Shown piece after piece: positions 27,638 through 39,926 of a stretch of DNA of 64,000 bases. Numbering within the stretch: position 1 is the first letter of the stretch; every line of letters begins with the position of its first letter. The notes below the pieces were generated by a model, which did not search any database, was not told where the DNA came from, and saw nothing but the letters and a program-made list of their open reading frames with translations. Made by a program: the position numbers and the translations under genes. This DNA comes from Pseudomonas triclosanedens (lineage in GTDB: Bacteria; Pseudomonadota; Gammaproteobacteria; Pseudomonadales; Pseudomonadaceae), in the NCBI RefSeq assembly GCF_026686735.1, contig NZ_CP113432.1, positions 372,001 to 436,000 on the forward strand, written 5' to 3'.

Positions 27638-28972
27638 ATGATCCGTATCGCCAAGTCGGAATATGCCCGTCGGCGCAAGGCGCTGATGGAGCAGATGGAA
27701 CCCAACAGCATCGCCATTCTCCCGGCGGCGCAGATGTACATCCGCAACCGCGACGTCGAGCACGTCTATCGCCAGGACAGCGACTTCCAGTACCTTACCG
27801 GCTTCCCCGAGCCCGAAGCAGTGGTCGCACTGATTCCTGGCCGCGAGCATGGCGAGTACGTCCTGTTCTGCCGCGAGCGCGATCCGGAGCGTGAGCTCTG
27901 GGACGGCCTGCGTGCCGGCCAGGACGGCGCGATCAAGGACTTCGGTGCCGACGACGCCTTCCCCATAGGCGATATCGACGACATCCTGCCGGGCCTGATC
28001 GAAGGCCGTGATCGCGTCTACTACGCGCTGGGTTCGAACCAGGAGTTCGACCGCCGGCTGATGGACTGGATCAACGTGATCCGTTCCAAGGCCCGCCAGG
28101 GCGCGCAGCCGCCGAACGAGTTCGTGGCGCTCGATCACCTGCTGCACGACCTGCGCCTGTACAAGAGCGCAGGCGAAGTGAAAGTGATGCGTTACGCCGC
28201 CGAGGTTTCCGCCGGCGCCCACGTGCGCGCCATGCAGGTGTGCCGCCCCGGCCTGAACGAGTACCACCTCGAAGCCGAGCTGGAATACGCCTTCCGCAAG
28301 GGTGGGGCAAAGATGCCCGCCTACGGCTCCATCGTCGCCACCGGCCGCAACGCCTGCATCCTGCACTACCGGGAGAACGACGCGACGATCAAGGACGGCG
28401 ACCTGATCCTGATCGACGCAGGCTGCGAGATCGACTGCTACGCCAGCGACATCACCCGCACCTTCCCCGCCAACGGCACCTTCAGCCCCGAGCAGAAGGC
28501 CATCTACGAGCTGGTGCTGGAAGCCAACATGGCCGCCTTCGACTTCATCGCCCCGGGCCGCCACTGGAACGAAGCCCACGAAGCCACCGTGCGGGTCATC
28601 ACCGCCGGCCTGGTTAGGCTCGGCCTGCTCAGTGGCGACGTCGACGAACTGATCGCCAGTGAAGCCTACAAGCCCTTCTACATGCACCGTGCCGGCCACT
28701 GGTTGGGCATGGACGTGCACGATGTCGGCGAATACAAGGTCGGCGGCGAGTGGCGCGTGCTGGAACCGGGCATGTCGATGACCGTCGAGCCGGGCATCTA
28801 CATCTCGCCGGACAACACCGACGTGCCGAAGAAATGGCGTGGCATCGGCGTGCGCATCGAAGACGACGTGGTCGTGACGAAGACCGGCTGCGAAGTCCTC
28901 ACCAATGGCGTACCCAAGACCGTTGCCGAGATCGAGGCGCTGATGGCCGAAGCCAAGGCGAAGGCGGCCTGA
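27638..28972 (+). CDS. pepP: Xaa-Pro aminopeptidase P
   Basis: Manganese-dependent cytosolic peptidase that removes the N-terminal residue when proline is second. 444 residues (E. coli 441). N-terminal domain (~1-170) and pita-bread catalytic domain with the five ligands in view: LIDAGCEIDCYASDITRTFP (two Asp), HRAGHWLGMDVHD (His), TVEPGIYI (Glu) and GVRIEDDVVV (Glu). It precedes ubiH by one base. The pepP-ubiH-ubiI order is conserved in E. coli and Pseudomonas. Confidence 0.97.
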   Translation: MIRIAKSEYARRRKALMEQMEPNSIAILPAAQMYIRNRDVEHVYRQDSDFQYLTGFPEPEAVVALIPGREHGEYVLFCRERDPERELWDGLRAGQDGAIKDFGADDAFPIGDIDDILPGLIEGRDRVYYALGSNQEFDRRLMDWINVIRSKARQGAQPPNEFVALDHLLHDLRLYKSAGEVKVMRYAAEVSAGAHVRAMQVCRPGLNEYHLEAELEYAFRKGGAKMPAYGSIVATGRNACILHYRENDATIKDGDLILIDAGCEIDCYASDITRTFPANGTFSPEQKAIYELVLEANMAAFDFIAPGRHWNEAHEATVRVITAGLVRLGLLSGDVDELIASEAYKPFYMHRAGHWLGMDVHDVGEYKVGGEWRVLEPGMSMTVEPGIYISPDNTDVPKKWRGIGVRIEDDVVVTKTGCEVLTNGVPKTVAEIEALMAEAKAKAA

Positions 28973-28973
28973 C

Positions 28974-30158
28974 ATGCAGCGCACGCAGTTGGCCATCATC
29001 GGTGGTGGCCTGGTTGGCGCGAGCCTGGCGCTGATTCTCCAGGCTGGCGCCCGCGAGCGAGGCTGGCGGATCGTCCTGATCGAGCCCTTCGCTCCCGGCG
29101 ATTCCTACCAGCCGAGCTACGACGCGCGCTCGTCCGCGCTGTCCTTCGGCAGCCGGCAGATCTACGAACGTCTTGGCTTGTGGCAGCAGATCAGCCAGCG
29201 CGCCGAACCGATCACCCAGATCCACGTCTCCGATCGCGGCCGTTTTGGTTCCGCGCGCCTGACGGCGGTTGAAGAGGGGGTTCCGGCGCTTGGCTACGTG
29301 ACTGAAAACGCCTGGCTCGGCCAGTGCCTGTGGCACGCGCTGGACCCGGAAGTGGTGAGCTGGCGCTGCCCTGCCGAAGTGCGGCGCATGGAAGCCATCG
29401 GCGACGGCTACCGCCTGACCCTGGACGACGACTCGCAGCTCGACTGCGACCTCGCCGTGCTGGCCGACGGCGGCCGCTCGGGCCTGCGCGAGCAACTGGG
29501 TATCGGCGTGCGCTCCTCGTCCTACGGGCAGACCGCGCTGATCGCCAACGTCAGTCCCTTCGAAGCCCATCGCGGCCAGGCTTTCGAACGCTTCACCAAC
29601 AGCGGTCCGCTGGCGCTGCTGCCGCTGCCGGAAAACCGCTGTGCGCTGGTCTGGACCCGCGACGGCAGCGACGCGCAGCGCCTGCGCGAGATGCCCGACA
29701 GCGCCTTCCTGGCCGAGCTGCAGGATGCCTTCGGCTACCGCCTGGGGGCCTTCCGCCAGGTCGGTGTGCGTTATGGCTACCCGCTGAGCCTGATCGAGGC
29801 CGAAGAGCAGATTCGCCCGCACCTGGTCGTGCTGGGCAACGCTGCCCACAGCCTGCATCCCATTGCAGGGCAGGGCTTCAACCTGTCGCTGCGCGATGCC
29901 CAGGCCCTGGGCGACCGGCTGTTGCAGGAAGACGCCAGGCCGGGGAGTTTCGCCGTGCTGCAGCGCTATCTCGACGGCCAGCGGCTCGACCAGCAGATGA
30001 CCGTCGGCTTCTCCGACCGCGTCACCCGCCTGTTTTCCAATGCCCAGCCGCTGCTTGCCACGGGGCGCAACCTCGGCCTGCTGGGGTTGGATCTCCTGCC
30101 GCCAGCCAAGCGCTGGTTCGCTCGCCAGGCGATGGGCCTGGGCGCCCGGCCGGTCTGA
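28974..30158 (+). CDS. ubiH: 2-octaprenyl-6-methoxyphenol hydroxylase UbiH
   Basis: FAD-dependent aromatic monooxygenase of aerobic ubiquinone biosynthesis (C1 hydroxylation). 394 residues. Motifs: Rossmann GxGxxG in LAIIGGGLVGASLALIL (~5-21), the D-G-x-x-S-type segment VLADGGRSGLREQLGI, and the second FAD motif GNAAHSLHPIAGQGFNLSLRD typical of the UbiH/COQ6 family. It lies in the pepP-ubiH-thioesterase-ubiI operon. Distinguished from ubiI mainly by position and by GNAAHSLHPIAGQGF. Confidence 0.95.
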   Translation: MQRTQLAIIGGGLVGASLALILQAGARERGWRIVLIEPFAPGDSYQPSYDARSSALSFGSRQIYERLGLWQQISQRAEPITQIHVSDRGRFGSARLTAVEEGVPALGYVTENAWLGQCLWHALDPEVVSWRCPAEVRRMEAIGDGYRLTLDDDSQLDCDLAVLADGGRSGLREQLGIGVRSSSYGQTALIANVSPFEAHRGQAFERFTNSGPLALLPLPENRCALVWTRDGSDAQRLREMPDSAFLAELQDAFGYRLGAFRQVGVRYGYPLSLIEAEEQIRPHLVVLGNAAHSLHPIAGQGFNLSLRDAQALGDRLLQEDARPGSFAVLQRYLDGQRLDQQMTVGFSDRVTRLFSNAQPLLATGRNLGLLGLDLLPPAKRWFARQAMGLGARPV

Positions 30159-30167
30159 GTCGATACG

Positions 30168-30650
30168 ATGGAACTGCGCAATAAAGCCCGCCGCGCCCGC
30201 CTGCTGCGCCTTGGCCTGAACCTCTACCCACCCTACCTCGGTGCCGGGGTGCGGGTACGCCACATCAGTGCGGACTTCCGCGAAGTGCGGGTGAAGATGG
30301 GCCTGTCCCTGTTCAATCGCAACTACGTCGGCACGCAGTTCGGCGGCAGCCTGTACAGCATGACCGACCCGTTCTTCATGCTGATGCTGATGGAGAACCT
30401 GGGGCGCGACTACATCGTCTGGGACAAGGCGGCCAACATCGAGTTCGTCAGCCCCGGCAAGGGCCCGGTTTACGCCGATTTCCGCATCGACCAGCAACTG
30501 CTCGACGACATCCGCGAGCAAACTGCCGACGGCGCGAAGTACCTGCCACGCCTGCACGCCGAGGTGCGCGATGGCGAGGGCACGCTGGTGGCGCGGGTGC
30601 AGAAGACCCTGTACGTCCGGCTCAAGCCGCGCGCGCGACAGGTCGCATGA
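30168..30650 (+). CDS. DUF4442 hotdog-fold protein, putative thioesterase
   Basis: A 160-residue protein with the DUF4442 pattern: N-terminal helix, then a hotdog fold containing [20 protein letters not shown] and [27 protein letters not shown]. Hotdog proteins usually hydrolyse acyl-CoA thioesters, but no substrate is known. It sits between ubiH and ubiI, as in P. aeruginosa, 9 bases after ubiH, so a link with quinone or lipid metabolism is possible. Confidence 0.85.
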   Translation: MELRNKARRARLLRLGLNLYPPYLGAGVRVRHISADFREVRVKMGLSLFNRNYVGTQFGGSLYSMTDPFFMLMLMENLGRDYIVWDKAANIEFVSPGKGPVYADFRIDQQLLDDIREQTADGAKYLPRLHAEVRDGEGTLVARVQKTLYVRLKPRARQVA

Positions 30651-30700
30651 ATTTCGATGCCCGCGCCTGAGCCGCGCGGGCCGCTGAAGAAGGAACGCAC

Positions 30701-31918
30701 ATGCACGCGGATCTGGTAATCGTCGGGGCGGGAATGGTCGGCAGCGCCCTGGCCCTGGCCCTGGAAGGCAGCGGGTTGGACATCCTGCTGCTGGACGGCT
30801 CGCCGCTGAGCGTCAAGCCGTTCGACCGCGAAGGCCCCTTCGAGCCGCGGGTCAGTGCGTTGTCCGAAGCCAGCCGGCGCATCCTCCAGCGTCTGCATGC
30901 GTGGGACGGCATCGCCGAGCGCCGCGCCGAACCCTACCGCGAGATGCGGGTATGGGATGGTTCCGGCACCGGGCAGATCCATTTCAGCGCCGCCAGCGTA
31001 CATGCCGAAATGCTTGGCCATATCGTCGAGAACCGCGTGGTGCAGGATGCCCTGCTGGAGCGCCTGCACGACTCCGCCCTCGGCCTGCTGCCCAACGCGC
31101 GCCTGGAGCAACTGCGCCATTCCGGCGACGACTGGCTGCTGACCCTGGCCGATGGCCGTGAAATCCGTACGCCGCTGGTGATCGCCGCCGACGGCGCCAA
31201 CTCCGCAGTGCGCCGCCTGGCTGGTTGTGCCACCCGCGAATGGGACTACCTGCACCACGCCATCGTCACCAGCGTGCGTTGCGAGAAGCCGCACCAGGCT
31301 ACGGCCTGGCAGCGCTTCACCGACGACGGCCCGCTGGCCTTCCTGCCGTTGGCGAAGGACGGCGACGCCCACTGGTGCTCGATTGTGTGGTCGACCATGC
31401 CGGAGCAGGCGGAACAGCTCATGGCGCTGGATGACGACGGCTTCCGCGCCGCCCTCGGGCTGGCTTTCGAACATCGCCTGGGTGCCATCGAGCACGCCGA
31501 CCGTCGCCTGTGCATCCCGCTGCGTCAGCGTCACGCCAAGCGCTACGTGGAGCCGGGGCTGGCGCTGATCGGCGATGCCGCTCACACCATCCACCCGCTG
31601 GCCGGACAGGGTGTGAACCTGGGCTTCCTCGATGCCGCGGTGCTGGCCGAAGTACTGCTGCATGCCCACGGGCGCGGCGAAAACATCGCCGAGGAACGCG
31701 TGCTGAGCCGCTTCGAGCGGCGCCGCATGCCGCACAACCTGGCGATGATGGCGGCAATGGAAGGCTTCCAGCGCCTGTTCCAGGCCGACCCGCTGCCGGT
31801 GCGCTGGCTGCGCAACGCCGGCTTGCGGCTGGTCGACAAGCACCACGAGGCCAAGGGTGTGTTCGTGCGCCAGGCGCTGGGGCTTTCGGGCGACCTGCCG
31901 GGGCTGGCGCGGGTGTAG
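30701..31918 (+). CDS. ubiI: 2-octaprenylphenol hydroxylase UbiI (VisC)
   Basis: FAD monooxygenase for C5 hydroxylation in aerobic ubiquinone biosynthesis. 405 residues. FAD-binding motif LVIVGAGMVGSALALAL (~4-20), EPRVSALSEASRRIL, the VIAADGANSAVRRLAG segment and GDAAHTIHPLAGQGVNLGF. It is the last gene of the operon, starting 50 bases after the thioesterase-fold gene with AAGGAA before the ATG. A 9-bp stem hairpin follows the stop. Confidence 0.95.
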   Translation: MHADLVIVGAGMVGSALALALEGSGLDILLLDGSPLSVKPFDREGPFEPRVSALSEASRRILQRLHAWDGIAERRAEPYREMRVWDGSGTGQIHFSAASVHAEMLGHIVENRVVQDALLERLHDSALGLLPNARLEQLRHSGDDWLLTLADGREIRTPLVIAADGANSAVRRLAGCATREWDYLHHAIVTSVRCEKPHQATAWQRFTDDGPLAFLPLAKDGDAHWCSIVWSTMPEQAEQLMALDDDGFRAALGLAFEHRLGAIEHADRRLCIPLRQRHAKRYVEPGLALIGDAAHTIHPLAGQGVNLGFLDAAVLAEVLLHAHGRGENIAEERVLSRFERRRMPHNLAMMAAMEGFQRLFQADPLPVRWLRNAGLRLVDKHHEAKGVFVRQALGLSGDLPGLARV

Positions 31919-31923
31919 CCGGA

Positions 31924-31956
31924 GCGGTCTGGTGCGCTCCCGCGACGCCAGACCGC
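31924..31956 (+). terminator. Candidate terminator hairpin after ubiI
   Basis: GCGGTCTGG (31924-31932) pairs perfectly with CCAGACCGC (31948-31956) across a 15-base loop that can itself pair. No T tract follows, so termination may be weak or Rho-assisted. Confidence 0.5.
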
Positions 31957-31996
31957 ACCCCGCCGAAACACCTCGACACAAACGCACGCCTCAATA

Positions 31997-32021
31997 GCAA
32001 ATGCGGTTCCTTATCATTTGC
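31997..32021. promoter_or_regulatory. Candidate Fur site before the iron-binding protein gene
   Basis: GCAAATG (31997-32003) and CATTTGC (32015-32021) are perfect 7-bp inverted arms around an 11-base spacer containing CCTTAT. The right half, TTATCATTTGC, matches a Fur half-site well; the centre is degenerate. It lies 30 bases before an iron ABC transporter gene, where iron repression by Fur is expected. Confidence 0.5.
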
Positions 32022-32050
32022 AGGACTTCATCCCGCATAGGAAACGCTCC

Positions 32051-33052
32051 ATGCTTGCGCGCAAAGGTCTTCTCGCCACCCTCCTGCTGGCCGCCATCGG
32101 TGGCACCGCCCAGGCCGCCGACGAAGTGGTGGTTTACTCCTCGCGCATCGACGAACTGATCAAGCCGGTGTTCGACGCCTACACCAAGGCGACCGGTGTG
32201 AAGGTCAAGTTCATCACCGACAAGGAAGCGCCGCTGATGGCGCGGATCAAGGCCGAAGGCGCGAACACTCCTGCCGACCTGCTGCTCACCGTGGACGCCG
32301 GCAACCTTTGGCAAGCTGAGAAGATGGGGATCCTGCAGCCGTTCGATTCCCCGGTGCTGGACGCCAACATCCCGCCGCAATACCGCTCCGGCACCGATAG
32401 CTGGACCGGCCTGTCGCTGCGTGCCCGCACCATTGCCTACTCGACCCAGCGGGTAAAGCCCGAAGAACTGACCACCTACGAAGCGCTGGCCGACAAGCAG
32501 TGGGAAGGCCGCCTGTGCCTGCGTACCGCGAAGAAGGTCTACAACCAGTCGCTGACCGCGACGCTGATCGAGACCCACGGCGAGCAGAAGACCGAGCAGA
32601 TTCTCAAGGGCTGGGTAAGCAACCTGGCCACCGACGTGTTCTCCGACGACACCGCGCTGCTTCAGGCTATCGCCGCCGGCCAGTGCGATGTCGGCATCAT
32701 CAACACTTACTACTACGGCCGCCTGCACCAGCAGAACCCGGAGCTGCCGGTAAAACTGTTCTGGCCGAACCAGGGCGATCGTGGCGTGCACGTCAACCTC
32801 TCGGGCATCGGCCTGACCAGGCACGCGCCGCACCCCGAACAGGCCAAGAAACTGGTGGAGTGGATGACCGGGCCGGACGCCCAGGCACTGTTCGCCGGCA
32901 TCAACCAGGAATTCCCGGCCAACCCGAAGGTGTCGCCATCGCAGGAAGTGGCGGCCTGGGGTGAATTCAAGGCCGACAGCATCCCAGTGGAAGTCGCCGG
33001 CAAGCGCCAGGCAGAAGCGATCAAGCTGATGGACCGTGCCGGCTGGAACTGA
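32051..33052 (+). CDS. Fe(III) ABC transporter periplasmic binding protein (FbpA/FutA type)
   Basis: A 333-residue exported iron-binding protein. ATG 32051 gives a signal peptide ([22 protein letters not shown], cleavage near 22); an upstream in-frame ATG at 32018 would spoil it. The mature protein begins [19 protein letters not shown], with [16 protein letters not shown] and the iron-ligand tyrosines in [11 protein letters not shown]. Binds ferric ion in the periplasm for the downstream permease. The Fur-like dyad upstream supports iron-regulated expression. Confidence 0.93.
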   Translation: MLARKGLLATLLLAAIGGTAQAADEVVVYSSRIDELIKPVFDAYTKATGVKVKFITDKEAPLMARIKAEGANTPADLLLTVDAGNLWQAEKMGILQPFDSPVLDANIPPQYRSGTDSWTGLSLRARTIAYSTQRVKPEELTTYEALADKQWEGRLCLRTAKKVYNQSLTATLIETHGEQKTEQILKGWVSNLATDVFSDDTALLQAIAAGQCDVGIINTYYYGRLHQQNPELPVKLFWPNQGDRGVHVNLSGIGLTRHAPHPEQAKKLVEWMTGPDAQALFAGINQEFPANPKVSPSQEVAAWGEFKADSIPVEVAGKRQAEAIKLMDRAGWN

Positions 33053-33143
33053 CCGCACGGCCCTCTGCGCGCAAGCGCGGCGCGAGGCCGGCCCATCGTC
33101 CGAACGATAGGCTGGCATGGCGCCCGCCACTGACGTAGGTTTG

Positions 33144-33167
33144 CACGCGCCGCTTCTGCGGCGCGTG
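33144..33167 (+). other. Hairpin between the iron-binding protein and permease genes
   Basis: CACGCGCCGC (33144-33153), TTCT loop, GCGGCGCGTG (33158-33167): a perfect 10-bp stem within the 138-base intergenic space. The tail (gtcatttctcc) is only partly T-rich. It could attenuate transcription so that more binding protein than permease is made. Confidence 0.5.
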
Positions 33168-33190
33168 GTCATTTCTCCACCGAGGTTTTC

Positions 33191-34819
33191 GTGTCGCGTC
33201 CCGCCCCCCGCCGCTGGTACCCCATCGTCTTCGCCATTGCCGCACTGATACTGCTGCCGATCAGCGTGCTGCTGCTCAGTTGGGCGGAGATCGACCGGGA
33301 CATCTGGGCGCATCTGTGGGACACGCAACTGCCGCGCCTGCTTGGCAACACCCTGGTCCTGGTCGGTGGCGTCGGCGTCGGCGTGACGCTGCTCGGCGTC
33401 AGCCTGGCCTGGCTGACCAGCCTCTGCGAATTTCCGGGAAGACGCTGGCTGGACTGGGCGCTGATGCTGCCGTTCGCCGTGCCGGCCTACGTGCTGGCGT
33501 TCGTCTTCGTCGGCCTGCTGGACTTCGCGGGGCCCGTGCAGACGCTGCTGCGCGAATGGTTCGGCGCCGGCCTGCGGCTGCCGCGCGTGCGCTCCACCGG
33601 CGGGGTGATCATCGTTCTGGTGCTGGTGTTCTACCCCTACGTATACCTGCTCGCCCGCACCGCCTTCCTGGCCCAGGGGCGCGGGCTCACCGAAGCGGCG
33701 CGGGTACTCGGACTGTCGCCCTGGGCGGCGTTCTGGCGCGTGGCCCTGCCGATGGCCCGGCCTGCCATCGGTGCCGGGCTGGCGCTGGCGATCATGGAAA
33801 CCCTAGCGGACTTCGGCACCGTCTCGGTATTCAACTTCGATACCTTCACCACCGCCGTCTACAAGACCTGGTACGGCTTCTACAGCCTCTCCAGCGCGAC
33901 CCAACTGGCCAGCCTGCTGTTGCTGTTCGTCATGCTCGTGCTGCTGGGCGAGCGCTACAGCCGGGGCCGCAGTGGCGTGCCCAGCGAGCGTCCGCGCGGT
34001 GCGGCGCTGTACCGCCTGCGCGGCTGGAAAGCATTCGCCGCCAGCGCCTGGTGCCTGCTGGTGTTTGCCTGCGCCTTCGTCATCCCGCTGCTGCAACTGG
34101 TGGCCTGGGTCTGGCAGAGAGGGCGTTTCGACCTCGATGAGCGCTACTGGGGGCTGATCCTGCACAGCCTCTACCTGGGTGGTTTTGCGGCGCTGCTGAC
34201 GGTAGCCGTGGCTCTGCTGCTGGCCTTCGCCCGCCGCCTGGCGCCGACGCCAGCGGTGCGCACGGCGGTCGGCGTGGCCAACCTTGGCTATGCACTGCCG
34301 GGCTCGGTGCTGGCGGTGGCAATCATGCTGGCCTTCAGTTGGCTCGACAACAACGCGGTGATCCCGCTCTCCAGCGCCCTGGGCGGCGCCGGAAAGCCGC
34401 TGTTGCTGGGCAGCCTGGGGGCCTTGCTGGTGGCCTACCTGATCCGCTTCATGGCGGTAGCGTACGGGCCGCTCGAAGGCGCATTGGCGCGGATTCGCCC
34501 GTCGCTGCCGGAAGCCTCGCGCAGCCTCGGCGTCGGCGGCGCCGGCCTGTTCCTGCGGGTCTACCTGCCGCTGCTGCTGCCGGGTGCTCTGAGCGCCGCC
34601 CTGCTGGTATTCGTTGATGTGCTCAAGGAAATGCCGGCGACGCTGCTGATGCGCCCGTTCGGCTGGGACACGTTGGCCGTCCGGGTTTTCGAAATGACCA
34701 GCGAAGGCGAGTGGGCGCGCGCGGCATTGCCGTCGTTGACGCTGGTACTGGTAGGGCTGTTTCCGGTCATTGGTCTGATTCGTCGCTCCGCGAGGTCAGT
34801 AGCTTCCGACAATCGCTGA
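33191..34819 (+). CDS. Fe(III) ABC transporter permease (FbpB type, fused double permease)
   Basis: A 542-residue inner-membrane permease with two tandem permease modules and about 12 helices, as in FbpB/SfuB. Each half contains an EAA-type loop: [22 protein letters not shown] (first half) and [21 protein letters not shown] (second half). The start is GTG 33191 with GAGG upstream. No ATPase gene follows; the next gene is gcvT, so the nucleotide-binding subunit must come from elsewhere in the genome. Confidence 0.92.
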   Translation: MSRPAPRRWYPIVFAIAALILLPISVLLLSWAEIDRDIWAHLWDTQLPRLLGNTLVLVGGVGVGVTLLGVSLAWLTSLCEFPGRRWLDWALMLPFAVPAYVLAFVFVGLLDFAGPVQTLLREWFGAGLRLPRVRSTGGVIIVLVLVFYPYVYLLARTAFLAQGRGLTEAARVLGLSPWAAFWRVALPMARPAIGAGLALAIMETLADFGTVSVFNFDTFTTAVYKTWYGFYSLSSATQLASLLLLFVMLVLLGERYSRGRSGVPSERPRGAALYRLRGWKAFAASAWCLLVFACAFVIPLLQLVAWVWQRGRFDLDERYWGLILHSLYLGGFAALLTVAVALLLAFARRLAPTPAVRTAVGVANLGYALPGSVLAVAIMLAFSWLDNNAVIPLSSALGGAGKPLLLGSLGALLVAYLIRFMAVAYGPLEGALARIRPSLPEASRSLGVGGAGLFLRVYLPLLLPGALSAALLVFVDVLKEMPATLLMRPFGWDTLAVRVFEMTSEGEWARAALPSLTLVLVGLFPVIGLIRRSARSVASDNR

Positions 34820-34839
34820 GAATCGACTGTCGGACAAGC

Positions 34840-34868
34840 TGTCCACAGACCGGTCATGCGACTACAAT
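34840..34868 (+). promoter_or_regulatory. Candidate promoter of gcvTH
   Basis: TGTCCA (34840-34845), 17-base spacer and TACAAT (34863-34868), ending 63 bases before gcvT. The -10 is good, the -35 weak. I found no glycine riboswitch fold in the 112-base leader. Confidence 0.4.
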
Positions 34869-34931
34869 GCGCGCGTTTCGTGCGGGCCGTTCTCGCGCTC
34901 CGCACCCGCCACGCCCGGAAGGAGACCACCC

Positions 34932-36014
34932 ATGGGACAGCGCACGCCGCTCTATGATTTGCACGTCGCCCTCGGCGCCAAGATCGTCGATTTCGGCGGT
35001 TGGGACATGCCGCTGCACTACGGCTCGCAAGTCGAAGAGCACCACCAGGTTCGCCGTGATTGCGGCGTGTTCGACGTTTCCCACATGACCGTGGTGGATG
35101 TCACCGGCCCGCAGGCGAGGGAATACCTGCAGCGGCTCCTGGCCAACGATGTCGACAGACTGCAAACCCCGGGCAAGGCGCTGTACAGCGGAATGCTCAA
35201 CGAGCGTGGCGGGGTGGTCGACGATCTCATCGTCTACCTCGGCATATACGGCTACCGCGTGGTGGTCAACGCCTCCACCCGCGACAAGGACATGGCCTGG
35301 ATGCAGGCCCACACCGAAGGCTTCGACGTCACCCTGACCGAGCGCGCGGACCTCGCGATGCTGGCCGTCCAGGGCCCGAACGCCCGCGAGAAGACCGCCG
35401 AACTGGTTACGCCGTCGCGCGCCGCGCTTATCCGCGAACTCAAGCCCTTCCAGGGCAAGGCCGACGGTGACTGGTTCATCGCCCGCACCGGCTACACAGG
35501 TGAGGACGGCCTCGAAATCATGCTGCCGGCCAGCGAAGCGCCGGGCTTCCTCAACGACCTGGTCGGCGCCGGCATCGCCCCCGCCGGCCTTGGCGCGCGC
35601 GATACCCTGCGCCTGGAAGCCGGGATGAATCTCTATGGCCAGGACATGGACGAAGATGTCACCCCGCTGGCCGCCAACATGGGCTGGACCATCGCCTGGG
35701 AGCCCGCCGAGCGCGACTTCATCGGCCGTAAGGCCCTGGAAGCGCAGAAAGCGGCCGGCGATGCGCCCAAACTGGTTGGCCTGGTGCTGGAGGAGCGCGG
35801 TGTACTGCGTGCCCACCAGGTGGTTCGCGTCGCCGGTGTCGGCGAGGGCGAGATCACCAGCGGCAGCTTCTCCCCGACTCTCGGCAAATCCATCGCCCTG
35901 GCCCGCGTGCCAGCCGCCACCGGCGACCGCGCCGAAGTGGAGATTCGCGGCAAGTGGTACCCGGTACGCGTCGTTCAGCCGAATTTCGTGCGTCATGGCA
36001 AAGCCCTGATCTAA
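34932..36014 (+). CDS. gcvT: Glycine cleavage T protein (aminomethyltransferase)
   Basis: Transfers the aminomethyl group from lipoyl-GcvH to tetrahydrofolate, releasing ammonia and forming 5,10-methylene-THF. 360 residues (E. coli 364). Conserved features: [53 protein letters not shown] and [23 protein letters not shown], which contain the folate-binding Asp and Arg. GGAAGGAGA precedes ATG 34932. First gene of the gcvT-gcvH-gcvP set. Confidence 0.97.
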   Translation: MGQRTPLYDLHVALGAKIVDFGGWDMPLHYGSQVEEHHQVRRDCGVFDVSHMTVVDVTGPQAREYLQRLLANDVDRLQTPGKALYSGMLNERGGVVDDLIVYLGIYGYRVVVNASTRDKDMAWMQAHTEGFDVTLTERADLAMLAVQGPNAREKTAELVTPSRAALIRELKPFQGKADGDWFIARTGYTGEDGLEIMLPASEAPGFLNDLVGAGIAPAGLGARDTLRLEAGMNLYGQDMDEDVTPLAANMGWTIAWEPAERDFIGRKALEAQKAAGDAPKLVGLVLEERGVLRAHQVVRVAGVGEGEITSGSFSPTLGKSIALARVPAATGDRAEVEIRGKWYPVRVVQPNFVRHGKALI

Positions 36015-36080
36015 ATTGCATGAACTAACTTGCATCGTGCGGCACCGCCGCCCGTCGCCTATGTCCTCGAGGAAAACAAG

Positions 36081-36470
36081 ATGAGCAATATTCCCGCCGA
36101 CCTGCGTTATGCCGCCAGCCACGAGTGGGCGCGCCTGGAAGCCGACGGTAGCGTAACCGTGGGCATTTCCGACCATGCCCAGGAGGCACTGGGCGACGTG
36201 GTTTTCGTTGAGCTGCCGGAAGTGGGCAAGACCCTGGCAGCAGGCCAGGAAGCTGGTGTCGTCGAGTCGGTGAAGGCCGCCTCGGACATCTACGCCCCGG
36301 TGGGCGGTGAAGTCATCGCCGTCAACGACGTGCTGGCCGACACTCCCGAAGAAGTGAACAACGATCCGTACGGCTCCTGGTTCTTCAAGCTCAAGCCGAG
36401 CAACCCGGCCGAGCTGGACAAGCTGCTCGACGCCGCCGGCTACCGCGCTTCCTGCGACGCCGACGCGTAA
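36081..36470 (+). CDS. gcvH: Glycine cleavage H protein
   Basis: Lipoylated carrier that shuttles the aminomethyl intermediate between P, T and L proteins. ATG 36081 gives 129 residues, the family length, with GAGG upstream; an earlier in-frame ATG at 36030 is not conserved. The lipoyl lysine is K65 in [19 protein letters not shown]. 66 bases after gcvT, and followed by a strong terminator hairpin before gcvP. Confidence 0.97.
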   Translation: MSNIPADLRYAASHEWARLEADGSVTVGISDHAQEALGDVVFVELPEVGKTLAAGQEAGVVESVKAASDIYAPVGGEVIAVNDVLADTPEEVNNDPYGSWFFKLKPSNPAELDKLLDAAGYRASCDADA

Positions 36471-36486
36471 GACACTGCTGTAAACA

Positions 36487-36518
36487 CAGGCCTCGACTCG
36501 TCGGGGCCTGTTCTTTTT
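36487..36518 (+). terminator. Intrinsic terminator/attenuator between gcvH and gcvP
   Basis: CAGGCC (36487-36492) pairs with GGCCTG (36505-36510), and the interior TCGAC/GTCGG pairs further; it is followed by TTCTTTTT. This looks like a genuine factor-independent terminator inside the gcv cluster. Confidence 0.8.
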
Positions 36519-36556
36519 ACGGACCGATTGCGGACCGACTTTTCGAGACCGTGGCC

Positions 36557-39433
<2,877 letters not shown>

Positions 39434-39453
39434 AGGCTGCGCTGAACTGAAAA

Positions 39454-39479
39454 AAGCCGCCCTCGGGCGGCTTCTTTCA
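39454..39479 (+). terminator. Intrinsic terminator of gcvP
   Basis: AAGCCGCCC (39454-39462) and GGGCGGCTT (39465-39473) form a 9-bp stem with a very short TC loop, preceded by an A run and followed by CTTTC. Confidence 0.85.
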
Positions 39480-39611
39480 TGGCGCGGTCCCGGCTGGAGC
39501 GGAGCTATCCGGCGCTTGCCTCGCGGAACGCATCGCAGGACCCACCGCGATAGCCGTGAATCTCGGCAACCACTGCGTGTGGCGCAACGGTTGCAGTCCC
39601 TGCGGAAACGG

Positions 39612-39833
39612 TCAGGGCTTGAGCTGCAACTGGCCAATCAGCCGGATGAGGAACACGAACAGCAGGATCATCAGCACGTTGCTGAGCATGCCGATCAGGT
39701 TGTAGAGATTGGAGGGCAGCAGCGAGTAGATCTCCAGGTCGACCACGCTCAGCAGGCGGCTCAGGAGCCAGAAACTTTCGCTGACGATCAGCAGAATCAG
39801 GATGATTCTGAGGGGTTTGATGGGATCGTTCAT
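39612..39833 (-). CDS. Small two-helix membrane protein
   Basis: A 73-residue protein of unknown function. Two hydrophobic segments are visible: ~9-26 (RIILILLIVSESFWLLSRLL) and ~46-67 (LIGMLSNVLMILLFVFLIRLI), joined by a loop with VVDLEIYSLLPSN. No family is recognised. It is on the minus strand downstream of the DUF2388 pair, 93 bases away, and may be transcribed with them or separately. Confidence 0.7.
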   Translation of the reverse strand: MNDPIKPLRIILILLIVSESFWLLSRLLSVVDLEIYSLLPSNLYNLIGMLSNVLMILLFVFLIRLIGQLQLKP

Positions 39834-39893
39834 GGGGCGCTCCGTGTCGGGACTGGAGCGTCAGTAGAGCACAGCGATCGCGCCCTCGCATGG

Positions 39894-39914
39894 CCCGTGG
39901 CGATGCGCCACGGG
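39894..39914 (-). terminator. Candidate terminator hairpin after DUF2388 gene 2
   Basis: CCCGTGGCG (39894-39902), ATG loop, CGCCACGGG (39906-39914) is a perfect 9-bp stem 12 bases beyond the stop codon, without a T tract on the minus strand. Confidence 0.4.
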
Positions 39915-39926
39915 GCACGGGAGGGT

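Noticed and set aside
34820..34931. Possible glycine riboswitch before gcvT
   Set aside because: The leader is only about 64 bases from the candidate promoter and lacks the paired aptamer core; too short for either one or two aptamers.
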